A stretch of 64,000 bases of DNA from Closterium sp. Naga37s-1 (GCA_947471745.1 CANJKZ010001158.1:372001-436000), one strand, 5' to 3'. Numbered from the stretch's first letter, positions 52,740-63,700 are shown. Notes: generated from the letters alone by a model not told the origin. Numbers and translations are program-made.

Positions 52740-53480
52740 CTCGGCAGCTCAGCTGCTGGGCGGCCCGGCGGCTCGGCGGCTCAGCTGCTGGGCGGCTCGG
52801 CTGCTGGGCGGCTCGGCTGCTGGGCGGCGCGGCCGCTGGGCGGCTCGGCTGCTGGGCGGCTCGGCTGCTCGGCGGCTGGGCGGCTCGGCTGCTGGGCGGC
52901 TCGGCGGCTCGGCTGCTGGGCGGCTCGGCTGTGCTGCTGCAGGGCACGGGGCCGCAGGTAAGGGCGGCGGGGCCGCTGGTAAGGGCGGCGTGGCCGCGGG
53001 TAGGGTGGCGGGGCCGCAGATAGGGTGGCGGGGCCGCAGCAGAGGGCGGCGGGGCCGCAGGTAAGGGCGGGGCCGCAGGTAAGGTGGCGGGGCCGCGAGG
53101 AAGGGCGGCGGGGCCGCTAGGTAGGGCGGCGGGGCCGCGCGATGGGGCGGCGGGGCCGCGCGATGGGGCGGCGGGGCCGCGCGATGAGGCGGCGGGGCCG
53201 CTGGGTTGGGCGGCGGGGCCGCGCGATGGGGCGGCGGGGCCGCGCGATGGGGCGGCGGGGCCGCGCGATGGGGTGGCGGGGCCGCGAGGAAGGGCGGCGG
53301 GGCCGCGCGATGGGGCGGCGGGGCCGCGCGATGGGGCGGCGGGGCCGCGAGGAAGGGCGGCGGGGCCGCGCGATGGGGCGGCGGGGCCGCGCGATGGGGC
53401 GGCGGGGCCGCGATGGGGCGGCGGAGCCGCTAGGTTGGGCGGCGGGGCCGCTAGGTAGGGCGGCTGAGCCGCTAGGAGAG
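52740..53480 (-). repeat. GC-rich tandem-repeat leader of E8
   Basis: Two array types: GGCGGCTCGGCTGCTGG units (about 52745-52930) and 21-bp units on GGGGCCGCGCGATGGGGCGGC (about 53080-53440). Long ORFs here are repeat translations. Confidence 0.85.
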
Positions 53481-53569
53481 AGGCGGCGGGGCCGCAGTGC
53501 AGGGCCGCTAGGGCGGCTCGACGAAGTGAGGGCCCGAAGCGCGACTCGGGCCGAGCGCGCTTCGGGCAG

Positions 53570-53632
53570 GAAAAAAATTTAGATGTGGTGGGCCCTAAGC
53601 ACAGTTCCCGAGGGGGAACCTGCTCGATACCA
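53570..53632 (-). promoter_or_regulatory. E8 primer-binding site and conserved leader block
   Basis: Primer-binding site 53619-53632, perfect hairpin GTTCCC-GAGG-GGGAAC (about 53604-53619; stem as in E3 and E6, loop different), GGGCCC box (about 53590-53595), A/T tract, then the conserved GAGCGCGCTTCGGGCAGG. Confidence 0.6.
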
Positions 53633-53765
53633 TGAGAAGATTTGAGCAAGAATGGATGAACTATGAAAATGAAGTGAGTACAAATATGAAACCCTAATTG
53701 GTTGTACCCCCTATGGGATACCCCACTATAGCCTACACAACAGCATAAGCTATAATGTTCTGACA
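53633..53765 (-). repeat. 5' LTR of E8 (133 bp)
   Basis: Identical to 46337-46469. Outer flank ACTAG. Confidence 0.96.
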
Positions 53766-53770
53766 ACTAG

Positions 53771-53930
53771 CCCAAGCCTCGCTCCAGGGTAGCACTAGCT
53801 AGCTCGCACGCACCGCGTTACCGTTTGCATGTTTCGCGTATAAATGTTCGCTCATGCCTTCGCTCACATTTTGTACTCGTTTGACACCTTAGTGCAATTC
53901 TCGCTACTTCGATTCATTGCACCCGTAACA
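53771..53930 (+). repeat. Chromovirus 3' LTR, right part
   Basis: 160 bp that complete the 3' LTR, ending GTAACA, followed by the GTGTT duplication. Confidence 0.95.
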
Positions 53931-53935
53931 GTGTT

Positions 53936-56322
53936 CATGAGGTGACGTGAGTGTTCGTGAGGGGTCAATTTTGACCCTGAATATTTATCGCGCTGGTCAA
54001 GGTCAACCGCGCGTGGGGTCATGGTCGTGCGTGTGGGCCCTCAAGCTCGAACGTGTGCCCTCGCACTGTTGCGAGCGTGGCAGGGCCCACGATCGCAACA
54101 AGACAGGGCGAATGATCGCCCTGCCCACGCGCAGGACAGCGCATGTTTGCACTGTACAGTGCGCACAATCGCTGACGCGATCGCACTGTGCAGCACGACC
54201 GAAATATCAGTCGTGCTATGATTGCAGTCGGAGGGTGCTCGGGAAAAACCGAATCCCGCGTTGACTCGGCTTGCAGGTAATTTCGCGAGAAGTGTCGCGC
54301 GTCTAAAGGGATAATTTCGATACAGGAGAAAAACGGTGAAAAACGTTTTTCAGCTGTGAGACTTCGTGAAAACAGTAATCTCACACGAGCGTTTATGATT
54401 GCACACAAGAAGTCGCGAACATTCACGAGGGGAGTCAGCAGGGGAATTTGGCAGACATGAAATTTGAAGACAGTTATTCTAAAGGGGAGAACCAAGCCAA
54501 ATTCCTAAGCAGTTCGTCAACCGTTTTCCTTGGCGCATGTGGCGAAGTCCTGAAGTCTAGTTTAACAACTGCTCTGTGCTTTCTTGTGCTTGTGTGTTAG
54601 GCGAAATATAAATGCGTGCTTGTGTTTGGTTATAATCAATCCTTTGAGTGAAGTTTTTCTCTATCATCGCATTGACGTGAAGAGAACTTTCTGCACACGA
54701 CTAGTTCGTCGTCATAACGCTGCGCAAGGAGTTCTGAGAATGCTCTATTGCACACGACCGTTTTCCATACTTGGCGTGTCCCTCTACAACACACGGACCC
54801 TTGGTTAGGGGCTAGCTTTGCCAGGCACCCAAGGACCCTTGGAGGTGACCCTGTGGGGACTGTTAAGTGTGAATTAAAGGTGTGCATAGTAGCTTCTAGA
54901 TCTCAATAGTTGTCAACAATTTTGCACACTGCAAGTTTTGATACGAGGAACGGATCACTGCATGCGACTGCAGGACACAACAAAACTGCCACCGGCAGCT
55001 CACGACTGGATTTGAGGCTCCTCAAACCAGCAAACGAGGTCCTCACACCCCACTCTCCCTCTCAATCTAGCACTCGCTCGCTCCTCCCCTCACCCTCGCC
55101 CTGCAGCCTGCTGCAGTTCTCAACACTCCGCTCACTCTCACTCCCGCTCTCCTCACATCTTCTCTATGCTCCTCCCAGCAGGTCTCAGCCGTCTCCCTCC
55201 ACTGCTGCTGCTGCTGCTACTGCTGCTCCCACTGCTGCAGCCACCGCTGGTGTCACTGCTGGTTTTCTCTGTTGCTGCCACCGGTAGTGTCATTGTGGCC
55301 TCTCTTCTATAACTGCTTCTCCTTTTGTTGCTGCACATCTCCTTTGCCCCTCCACTCCACTTCACCTGTCCTCCTATCACTCCACCGCACCAGAAGCAAC
55401 ACACTGGAGGGAGGGGGGAGCGAGCGGGTTAGCAGCTGCCTTTTTCATGAGTGGGGAGAGAGTTGGTAGGAGCGCTGATAGGCCATCTCTGCTCCCCTGC
55501 TGCAGCACAGCAGCACTCCGCTGCTCCCTTCATTCTGCTGCCCCCTTCACTCTGCAGCACTCTGTGAGGTAGCATCTGCCGTTTCCAAGACCGAGAAAGC
55601 ATCACTCCGCGCGTCCCTCGTTCGTCTCCCCCCTCTACTTCGTCTCCCCTGCTGCTTCGTCTCCTCTGCTGCTCCTTCTCCACTGCTTCTCTGCCTCATA
55701 GCACCGTCTGTGATGGGAGGGGCGTGGCACAAGGCCGATGAGAGCATGGTACTGATTGCACCCAATGCATAAATAACTCAAAGCAGATGCGTGACAAATA
55801 AAGAATCAACCAAACAAAACAGATAAAGCAAGAAAGAGGATCACCGTACGACGAAGACCGACGGTGTAGTGAACGTTTTATCCACCTCCTCTGCGCCATC
55901 TCCTCTGCGACAACTCATTTCCTGCGGATTGGAGAAAAGCCATGATCTCGCTTCACTGCTGCTCATTGCACCGATTGCACCCCGTGCCAACAAGTGTTTC
56001 AGAATGAATGCAGAGCGAATGCAGCAATGACCATCAACAGAGATCAGCAAAGGAGATACTCTCTAGCAGGGGCAGGCGATTCTCTTTCGCTCCACAGCTA
56101 CTCCCATCCTCTCAGCGCCATCTCCTCTGCTCCTCACAAGCAGTGGCAGGGGATTCTCTTATGCTCCTTTGCCTCTTCTACTGCTCCTCGCCTCCTCTTC
56201 TCCTCTACTGCTCCTCTCATCCGCTTCTCCTCTGCTGCTCCATTGGAACAGCTTCTCCTCTGCTGCTCCTCGCCCTTCCGATGCGTCTCCTTCGGAATGG
56301 GAAGGAAGAAGAAGCCTATGAG
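53936..56322. other. Unassigned DNA, CT-rich from about 55000, no gene seen
   Basis: The first 200 bp continue the GTTCGTGA-type words of 40663-40981. Palindromes: GCACTGTACAGTGC near 54148 and AGCACGAC...GTCGTGCT near 54192-54217. From about 55020 to 57000 the plus strand is strongly C/T-rich with CTGCTG microsatellites (near 55200). No domain recognised in any ORF. Confidence 0.55.
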
Positions 56323-56568
56323 CAACCCCTCTCCCCCCGCACTTCCCCCGCAGGCGCCTCCCAGGTGTGGTCTGGTGGCGCACTCAGCAGGCGGGTGACG
56401 CGCCTCTGCCAGACTGCCTACCCGCTACCACCCTTCTCTTCCTATCACCCCAACCCCTCTCCCCCCGCACTTCCCCCACAGGCGCCTCCCAGGTGTGGTC
56501 TCCGGGCGCACTCAGCAGGCGGGTGCCGCGCCTCTACCTGACTGATAAACCCGCTACCCTCCTGCTCT
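56323..56568. repeat. 128-bp tandem duplication
   Basis: CAACCCCTCTCCCCCCGCAC starts a unit at 56323 and again at 56451. The two copies agree over most of their length (shared GGCGCCTCCCAGGTGTGGTC and CACTCAGCAGGCGGGTG). It explains the repeated peptides in overlapping ORFs. Confidence 0.85.
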
Positions 56569-57506
56569 CCCATCCCTCTGTGTTTTCCACTTTCTTGCTC
56601 TCGATTTCCACTCACCAGCTCTCAGTTTCCCCATTCATGTGCACCCATTGCCCTCTTGAGTTCCCTTCCGATTCCTTTTTTTCCACTTTCCCTATTGTGG
56701 CTATCACCGCTGCCCCTCGCTCCCCGCATCCTATAACCTCCCTTCCCTCTCTCCCACCCAACCCAGTCCCTCTTTCCCGTGCTCCTAGTTTCCTCACTTC
56801 CCTAAGTCTATAATCCATCTCTCTCCTCATAGCATCACCTCCCTTTCTTCCTTCCCGTTGTCGATGTTTCCTCTCTTCCCTGTTTCCCCTCTTCCGACGC
56901 CCATGTCCGCCATCTTCCTAACTCCTCCTTTCCCTCCACCCCCACTTCCTTTTTCCTCCTTTCTCTCTCCCAAAACCCTTCTCTTTCCCTCTCCTCTATT
57001 TTCCTAGCAACTCCATCATGCTGTAACACCAGAGCCGATGCTAGAATCATGCCCCTTCTGTTTTTTCACCTCTACCGTCTCTCATATTCTCCCCTTTCCC
57101 CGACAATTTCAGGCACGCGCGAACGTGGAGATTTCATGCTACCACTCCACTCATCGCATAAGGGCATGACACAACCGTCCTCGGCACATGTAGTTGTTAA
57201 CATCTTCCACATAGTGCAGTACATTCACATAGGCCATTTCCATAGGAGCTTCTACACTATGCTAAGAGGCATGGTCCTGCACACAGTGCAGTACATTTAC
57301 CCATTTGGCTGCATGTCAGACCCTAATCCAATCATGTCCTTTCATACTTGCCAACATATAGTGAAGGTAGAATTAGGATGGTTTGCAACGATCTGTAGAC
57401 TACAAATTGTTTCCAATCTGTATGGCTGAATAAACTACGCCTCTTCTCCCCTCACCCCTCCATTTTAAAGAAGCATAGCCCATGGTTCAAGGTTTTCTCT
57501 ATGTGG
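56569..57506. other. CT-rich to mixed DNA, no gene seen
   Basis: Pyrimidine-rich to about 57010, then ordinary composition. The word CAGTGCAGTACATT (or CATAGTGCAGTACATT) occurs twice, near 57215 and 57282. No supported gene. Confidence 0.5.
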
Positions 57507-58214
57507 CTACGATGACATGGCATCCCAACAGGATGCTTCAAAACCTATCTCATCTGGAACTTTCCAACCATGCAGGAAGTACTCGATATCGTGCGCGCAA
57601 CATTTTAGGTACCCCTCATCTCCCTTCTCCGGATACAATGATCCGATAGCCACATATACTATCCATGGAAGAATGACCTTGCCGTTTTCACGATTGCTCA
57701 AGAGGTTCGAGTAGTCGAGGTAACACCTGAACCTATGGTGTTTTGGCTCCATTGCCATCCCATCATAGGATTCACTCGTGCTTGCACCACAACAAACACA
57801 AACAATGGCTTCAACCGTCCGCCCCGCTGTACTCAGCTGCTCCTGGCTGTCAAATGGCAGGCCCAATGAGTTAGCACCCCACTGTTCCAACACCTCATAC
57901 TGCTTAGAGAAGGTACGGGCAAAATGGGGCAACGACCAACTGTATAATGGGAGAACCCTGACACGGGGCTTTCGGGTTGGTTGCTGCACGCGATGCATGT
58001 ATTGTGAAAGTTGGATGCTTGGTGGAGAATGCTGGCTTGTGTTCACACGACACTTGTTCGTGATGGGGCTGCTTGCACCTCCTTCGTCAACCACCACACC
58101 GGCCTCATCCACCTCAACCAGCTTATTCACTCTACCCAGAAGCCCACGCCAACGCTTCAACAGGCGATGCTCACTACATGATGGGACACAATAAGGTATC
58201 GAGATTAGACACAC
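57507..58214 (-). CDS. Unrecognised ORF (235 codons)
   Basis: The only long ORF between 54 and 60 kb with ordinary, non-repetitive amino-acid composition. It has a Cys-rich segment (AIVCVCCGAST), then a mixed stretch HHRFRCYLDYSNLL, LPWIVYVAIGSLYP and EGYLKCCAHDIEYFLHGW. No signal peptide or clear membrane segment. I do not recognise the family. It could be an exon of a host gene, a fragment of a transposase, or chance. No splice sites were evaluated with confidence. Confidence 0.3.
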   Translation of the reverse strand: MCLISIPYCVPSCSEHRLLKRWRGLLGRVNKLVEVDEAGVVVDEGGASSPITNKCRVNTSQHSPPSIQLSQYMHRVQQPTRKPRVRVLPLYSWSLPHFARTFSKQYEVLEQWGANSLGLPFDSQEQLSTAGRTVEAIVCVCCGASTSESYDGMAMEPKHHRFRCYLDYSNLLSNRENGKVILPWIVYVAIGSLYPEKGDEGYLKCCAHDIEYFLHGWKVPDEIGFEASCWDAMSS

Positions 58215-58458
58215 TCAAATCACAATGACAAGGGGTGTGTGAGTGTGCAATCCACCTGGGAGTGAGATGTCGCCGGAGTGGGCGATGGATTGTGGGACGT
58301 ACAATGATGGCATGGTGTGGGGCTAAGAGGCAACGCACACCTGCGGATCGGTGTGGTGGAGGGATACAGGGGGGAAAGGGCCATGCTTTTATGTGGCTAT
58401 GAAATCGGGAAGGTGGGAAAGGTGAGTGGGAATATGTGGCTGACGGGTCGATGCCGGG
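58215..58458. other. Spacer before minisatellite, no gene seen
   Basis: Purine-rich, leads into the 92-bp array. Confidence 0.4.
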
Positions 58459-59060
58459 GGGGGAACGAGCATGCTAGCGAGGGGGGAGGGGAGAGAACGC
58501 GACGAGGAAGGGGAGTGACAGTGACGGGGGAGTAGGAGTGAGCGCATTGGGGGGGAAAGAGCACGCTAGCAAAGGGGGATGGGGAGAGAACGCGACGAGG
58601 AAAGGGAGTGACAGTGACGGGGGAAGTGGAGGGAGCCCATGGAAGGGGAACGAGCACGCTAGCGAGGAGGAATGGGAGAGTACGCGATGAGGTAGCTGAG
58701 TGAGAGTGGCGGGGAAGTGGAGGGAGCGCATGTGGGGGGAACGAGCACGCTAGTGAGGGGGAAGGGGAGAGAACGCGATAAGGAAGGGGAGTGACAGTGA
58801 CGGGGGAAGTGAAGGGAGCGCACGGGAGGGGAACAAGCACGGTAGCGAGGGGGAAGGGGAGAGAACGCGACGAGGAAGGGGAGTGACAGTGACGGGGGAG
58901 GTGGAGTGAGCGCATTGAGGGGGAAAGAGCACGCAAAATGCGAGGGGGAAGGGGAGAGCACAAATAGAGGAAGGGAAGGGCTCGCGTGGGGGATGGGGCG
59001 GGCGCGCATGGGTATTATGCGGGCATGTTAGCGAGGGGGAAGGGGAGGGTGCGCGACGGG
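58459..59060. repeat. 92-bp minisatellite, about six units
   Basis: The word GAAC(or A)GAGCACGCTAGC recurs at 58463, 58555, 58648, 58740, 58831 and 58923, spacing 91-93 bp. Each unit also has GAGAACGCGA and GAGTGACAGTGACGGGGG. The plus strand is G/A-rich. Overlapping Pro/Ser/Leu-rich ORFs on the minus strand are repeat translations. Confidence 0.9.
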
Positions 59061-59580
59061 AAGGGGGCTCATTGCGTGGGCTCATGGGTGCATCGACTGT
59101 GTGGAAGTGCGGAGGGCGACGGTGGGGAAGCGCCGGGTCCATTATCGGGAGTACGATGATGGCGACTCAAACCAAGGGTTATAAGATACTGTGGTGGCCA
59201 ATGCGCGGGACTCAATGGGTGCGCGAATTGCTTTACTCACGTGCGGTTTCCACGGAGCCTCGATCCGCAACGGCGTCGGGGCCTTCCGCCATTCCACTAG
59301 CTCCGTGCCCATTATCCGCTTGAGCAGACATTTACGATTCCGTAGCTAGCTGTGAGAGGAGATTGTCACGGGCGAATGAGCAGTAATGACGTTTAATTTC
59401 TCTATGTGTAGAAGGGCAGGCTACAATGACGATGTGCTGGTGGTTGCGTGACTGCTTTCGAAAATGTGTGTTGTGTTTACGTCGTGCAGGTTTGTCGCAG
59501 GGAGTGTCAAACCTGACGAACCTGTTATTCAAAGGTTTGGGTGTGTCATCAGGTTAGGGCGGTAGGTTTGGTGTTGAGGG
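59061..59580. other. Spacer, no gene seen
   Basis: Mixed composition. Short ORFs only, none with a recognisable motif. Confidence 0.4.
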
Positions 59581-59582
59581 TA

Positions 59583-60193
59583 CACCCTATTCTCGATAAT
59601 TTCACACTTCCTAATTTTACACCCCGACTCGGGCTCCCCATCAAAGGCTTTGGGCTGCCAAGCTGGCGAATCGTGAAGGATGGTTGAAATGACGAATGAT
59701 GAAATGACCTCCATTTATACTATCGGCAACTCGGAAAATGGGGGAGCTTAGTGATCTCATCGGGTCGCATCCAAATCTGTTTAGGAAACCCGGTTTCAAT
59801 TTTCGTTACACCTTTTACGGTTGCAGTAGTGGTACCGCATATGCCACAAGGGCGTGTCAATTTCGAAAAGCATGCGAGTGTCAATTTTGGATGCCAATTG
59901 TGATTGGGTCTTTCTATTTCGGATTTGAACCTGTGATTCAAATTTGTGGTCAGGGTTACGATAAACGTAATCCTGACGTGACAGTTTTTCATTGGTCGCA
60001 GATATATGTTCAAGATCGTCAACACCTCCTGGTTGTTTTCAAGTCCGGTTTCGATCCCTGCCAGCACAGCGCGACCGCGCCTCGAGTGTGAAATTATGGG
60101 GGACATTATTTGCCCCCCTAATCTCACACCCTCTTAGGCAAAAAAAAAACGCGGTTCGGTATCAGGGGGTGTGAAATTATCGAGAACAGGGTG
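59583..60193. mobile_element. MITE-like element with TA duplication
   Basis: 25-bp terminal inverted repeats, 59583-59607 (CACCCTATTCTCG...) and 60169-60193, differ at one base. Both ends are flanked by TA (59581-59582 and 60194-60195). The 611-bp body has no transposase. An internal copy of the GTGTGAAATTAT part of the repeat lies near 60086. TA duplication points to Tc1/mariner-type (Stowaway-like) mobilisation; the family is inference. Confidence 0.7.
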
Positions 60194-60301
60194 TACAATG
60201 TTCTCATTTCGCCCAAATCACCCCTCCTCTCGTGCAGAATTTCGCTACCCGTGCACCAATCCCAGGTTTGCACTCCAGTTCAAGTGAAATACGGGTTTTA
60301 A

Positions 60302-60725
60302 AACCGGGGTGCACATTCAGCTGAATGTGCATCAAAGGTTATCCCTTGACTGAGTGGGTTACGAGGTGTGCTTTCAACCCCTTCGAGTCGAAATTCGTTT
60401 CCCCCCTCCCCCGCAATTTCGTTTCCCCACGCCCCCGCAATTTCATTTCCCCCTCCCCGTCGAAATTCGTTTCCCCCCTCCCCCGCAATTTTGTTTCCCC
60501 CCTCCCCCGCAATTTCGTTTCCCCCCCCTCCCGCCAATCTGTTTCATCCCTCCCGCCATTCGGTTTCACCCACACTTGCCATTTCACCCCCTCCCGCCAC
60601 CTACGAAATGCCCGAAGCTCTAGCGGAATCATTTTTTTGTCGCCCCTCGTGAGCCAATCACTGTTTTTCTCCAAACCCCCTTCCCAACATCTCAAGCCGA
60701 ACCGCGTTGAATGTGCACCCTGGTT
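60302..60725. mobile_element. MITE-like element with TTAA duplication (piggyBac-like)
   Basis: 18-bp terminal inverted repeats, AACCGGGGTGCACATTCA at 60302-60319 and its inverse at 60708-60725 (17 of 18 match). Both ends are flanked by TTAA (60298-60301 and 60726-60729), the hallmark of piggyBac-type insertion. The left end also holds a perfect 20-bp palindrome (60311-60330). The 424-bp body carries a minisatellite and no transposase. Its right TTAA directly precedes the ATG of the LINE endonuclease ORF. Confidence 0.7.
60381..60590. repeat. Minisatellite inside the TTAA element
   Basis: Seven or so imperfect units of about 22-29 bp on CCCCTCCCCCGCAATTTCGTTT. It accounts for the Pro-rich ORFs in this stretch. 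Confidence 0.8.
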
Positions 60726-60729
60726 TTAA

Positions 60730-63700
60730 ATGAATACACGCAACATCCTCTCGTTCACGGGCCTGAATGTAAACGGCCTGGGTGATAACAACAAACGGAA
60801 GCGCACAAAAAACTGGACATGTAGCACCAAATCAGCAGACGTAATGATTCTCTCAGACACCAGGATAGCAGAAAACAACCCGTACTGGACCACCCTTAAA
60901 CTCACCGCCTTTGCCGCCTTGACGCCTGTCACCCGTGCTGGAGGAGTTGCTGTCCTCAGCCGTAGAACTGACCTTACTTTTCACAACCCGACAGCTCACC
61001 CTTCTGGCAGACTAGTTAAGACTAAAATTCACTGCGCAGGCCTGCATCTCACCCTGATAGCGACGTATTTCCCCTCGAACAAGATAGTTAGACGAGCGTT
61101 CATCAGGACAGTGCTTGGTCCGACAGTTGACCTTGTTCCCCCGGGCTCTCACCTGCTGATAATCGGAGACCTTAACATAGTTGAAAATCCAATCCTTGAC
61201 AAGACATCGAAGCAGGGCTCAACAAGGAAGAATGATCACCTCTATCAACACTGCAAACCCTTTGACATCGCTGACGCTTTCCGCGCTCTATACCCGTTTA
61301 AGCGAGAGTTTACCTTCTATGCACAGGCGCACCAGGAAAGCACGCGGATCTATCGAGTGCTGGTCTCTCGCTCCCTGCTCCCGCGCCTTGTGTCGGCCTT
61401 GCATGTCATGCCTGATAAACTCGTTCTGACCATGGTTTCGCCATCCGTATCGCTTTTAAGATCAAATCACAGCTGCAGACGGGCCCGGGGCTGTGGCGCC
61501 TGCATGCTTCCATGATGCACAGACCAGGAATTCGAAAGTTAACGGAGGAGGTGGAACGCCAGGTTGCGCGGGAAGGGGGAGGTTTCGAGGTTCTTATCTC
61601 CCGCTTGAACGTCGGCCTTCGTACGTACGCTAAAGAGGAGAGCAAGCGGATCAGGGGGACGATTAATCACCTTGCTTCATCCGTCGCAGTTTTGAAGCAA
61701 GCATTCATGTGTAAACCAAAAGACCAGCTGCTAAGGGAGAGGCTAAGGAAGCAAGAACGGCAGATTAAGGAATACCATGCTTGCCGAAGGGAAAGGACTC
61801 ACACCATGGCCGGGGTGGCGAAAGAGCTCGTCGGTGAAATCCCCTCACCGCATCTGTCGGTAAGGATTAAGGTGCGGAAGGCCAACACGCAAATAGTGGA
61901 GCTAGCGGTCCCGGGCGGGATGATAGCCGATCGAAAACAAATCTTGGAAGCAGCGTCGGATTATTACCGGAGTCTCTTCGGAGCGGACAAAAGAACAGCG
62001 GTTGCGGAATGGGTTCCAGCGGCAGGGAAAAGGTTGTGGTTCTCGGACGTGGAGGGCCTGCAGGAGGACTGGACGGAGGCAGAGGTGAAAAAAGCCCTCC
62101 GGGAAATGGCCGGCAACAAAACCCCGGGGAAGGATGGGATCCCGAAGGAGCTTTTTGAACAACACTAGGACGTGCTAGGGAGGCATCGCATGTCGCTGGT
62201 GGAGAGCTTTATTGCCTCTGCCGTGCTCCCGACCAGTGTCAAGGATGCTGTCACAATCCTCCTGCACAAGAAAGGGGCGAAGGATCAGCTCGAAAATAAC
62301 AGGCCGATAACCCTATTAAATGTCAGCTATAAGATGTTGGTGCGGTTTTTGGCAAGCAGGATCAAGAGGATACTTCATAAAGTGATCTCAAAAGAGCAAT
62401 TTGGATTCATACCAGGGAAACGTGTTTCTGACGCGGTTGGGCTGGTGGCTGATGTTGTTGACGCGGCGAAGAACGGCAACGAGGACTGGTTCATGCTGCT
62501 TGTCGATTTTAAGAAAGCGTTCGACTCCATATCCAGTGACTTCATCTTCGAAGTTCTGAAAAAGATGGGATTCCCTGATCGCTTCATCGGTTGGGTGAGG
62601 GGCCTGCATGAGAACACGCGCACAAACTTGCTTGTCAATGGGTGGCTGGGCGAAGTGGTGGACGTGGTGTCTGGTGTCAGGCAGGGGTGTCCCCTTGCAC
62701 CATATCTATTTCTATGCGCGGTGGAGCCGTTGGCGCAAAAGGTGGAGAAGAAGAAGATCGGGATCACTCTCACCAGCTGCGTAAGGCAACGGCTCTCGTA
62801 CATTGGATATGCTGATGACAACACCCTCCTGCTGCAGGGGAAACAACAAATCAGCAAAGCGGAGGAGATAATAGAGGAGTTTGAGAGCATTTCGGGGCTG
62901 GTAACAAATAAAGGAAAGTCAGTTGTGCTCCCGCTAGGTATACGCCTTGATAAAACTACATGGCGCTCTGATGGCTTCAGATGGGCAGGCGCTGATGAAG
63001 CAGAGAAGCTCCTTCGTGTTTGGGTCATGCCAAGTGGGAGCTGCCAGCCAACGTGGGACAAAGCTCTGGAGAGGATTGTGGGTCTCCCGATTAAGGCAAG
63101 AAGGGCGGTGATGGATGGGTACATCCTCCTGATCGCATGGTCTCAGGCTCAGGTGTACCCGCCACCTGCACGGATATGGGGGGTAATCACAAAGCTCTCC
63201 CATACCTTCATGTTGGCGAACTAAGTTACATCAGACAAGTGCTTTTTTCTCTGGAATAAAGAGCTGCTCTACATGCCGGTAATGGAGGGGGGAGTGGGAG
63301 CGAAAGACCCAGAAGCCATGCTCACCTGCTTTACGGCCAGACGGATTGGGACGGTCCTCACGGAGACTAACCAGCTCAAACGGAACCTGATGCGCCAGGC
63401 AGCAGACTTACCGCTGGGGTTGGATACCTTCTTGGCACATGAGAAGCTTTTGAAAACATGGGAGGGGAAGATTCAGCGCTGGAAACTCGCGTGTGAAAAC
63501 TTCATGCACTCTCCGCTGGCGGTGACAGGGATTGACCGGAGGAGAGAGGAGGCTGCGTTGGAAAGGATCGTGTTTAACAAACACATCTTTATTGGTGAGA
63601 AGAGGACTACGCCAATCGGTGGACAGAAGGCGGCTAAGCAGCTGCGTGATGTCCGGCTGGGGGACCTGGTAAAAAAAGATGAGACGGGGAGAGGTGTGCT

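Larger units (their letters stand above)
46337..53765 (-). mobile_element. Ty1/Copia LTR retrotransposon E8, intact, nested in chromovirus LTR
   Basis: LTRs 46337-46469 and 53633-53765 (133 bp) are identical by direct comparison. Target-site duplication ACTAG (46332-46336 and 53766-53770). Polypurine stretch 46470-46492, primer-binding site 53619-53632 (TGGTATCGAGCAGG on the minus strand), GC-rich leader 52628-53618, one uninterrupted gag-pol frame. All parts expected for an autonomous element are present, and it is the youngest layer of its nest. Confidence 0.97.
40982..53930 (+). mobile_element. Ty3/Gypsy chromovirus, complete ends, with E8 nested in its 3' LTR
   Basis: 5' LTR 40982-41308 and 3' LTR 46170-46336 plus 53771-53930 are both 327 bp once E8 is removed and differ at two positions that I see (the second base, T versus G, and CCAGC versus CCAGG). 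Target-site duplication GTGTT at 40977-40981 and 53931-53935. Primer-binding site 41311-41323 (TGGTATTCAGAGC, initiator-Met complement with one extra T). Polypurine tract 46156-46169. Gag, then PR-RT-RNase H-IN-chromodomain. Confidence 0.96.

Noticed and set aside
52561-53766. 401-codon minus-strand ORF across the E8 leader and LTR
   Set aside because: Pro/Ala/Arg repeats from the 21-bp leader array, in a different frame from gag-pol.
58397-58963. Secreted-looking Ser/Pro/Leu protein ORFs on the minus strand
   Set aside because: They repeat every 92 bp with the minisatellite.
60302-60725. 5' untranslated region of the LINE
   Set aside because: Matched inverted ends with TTAA on both sides fit a separate transposon better, although it directly abuts the LINE ATG.
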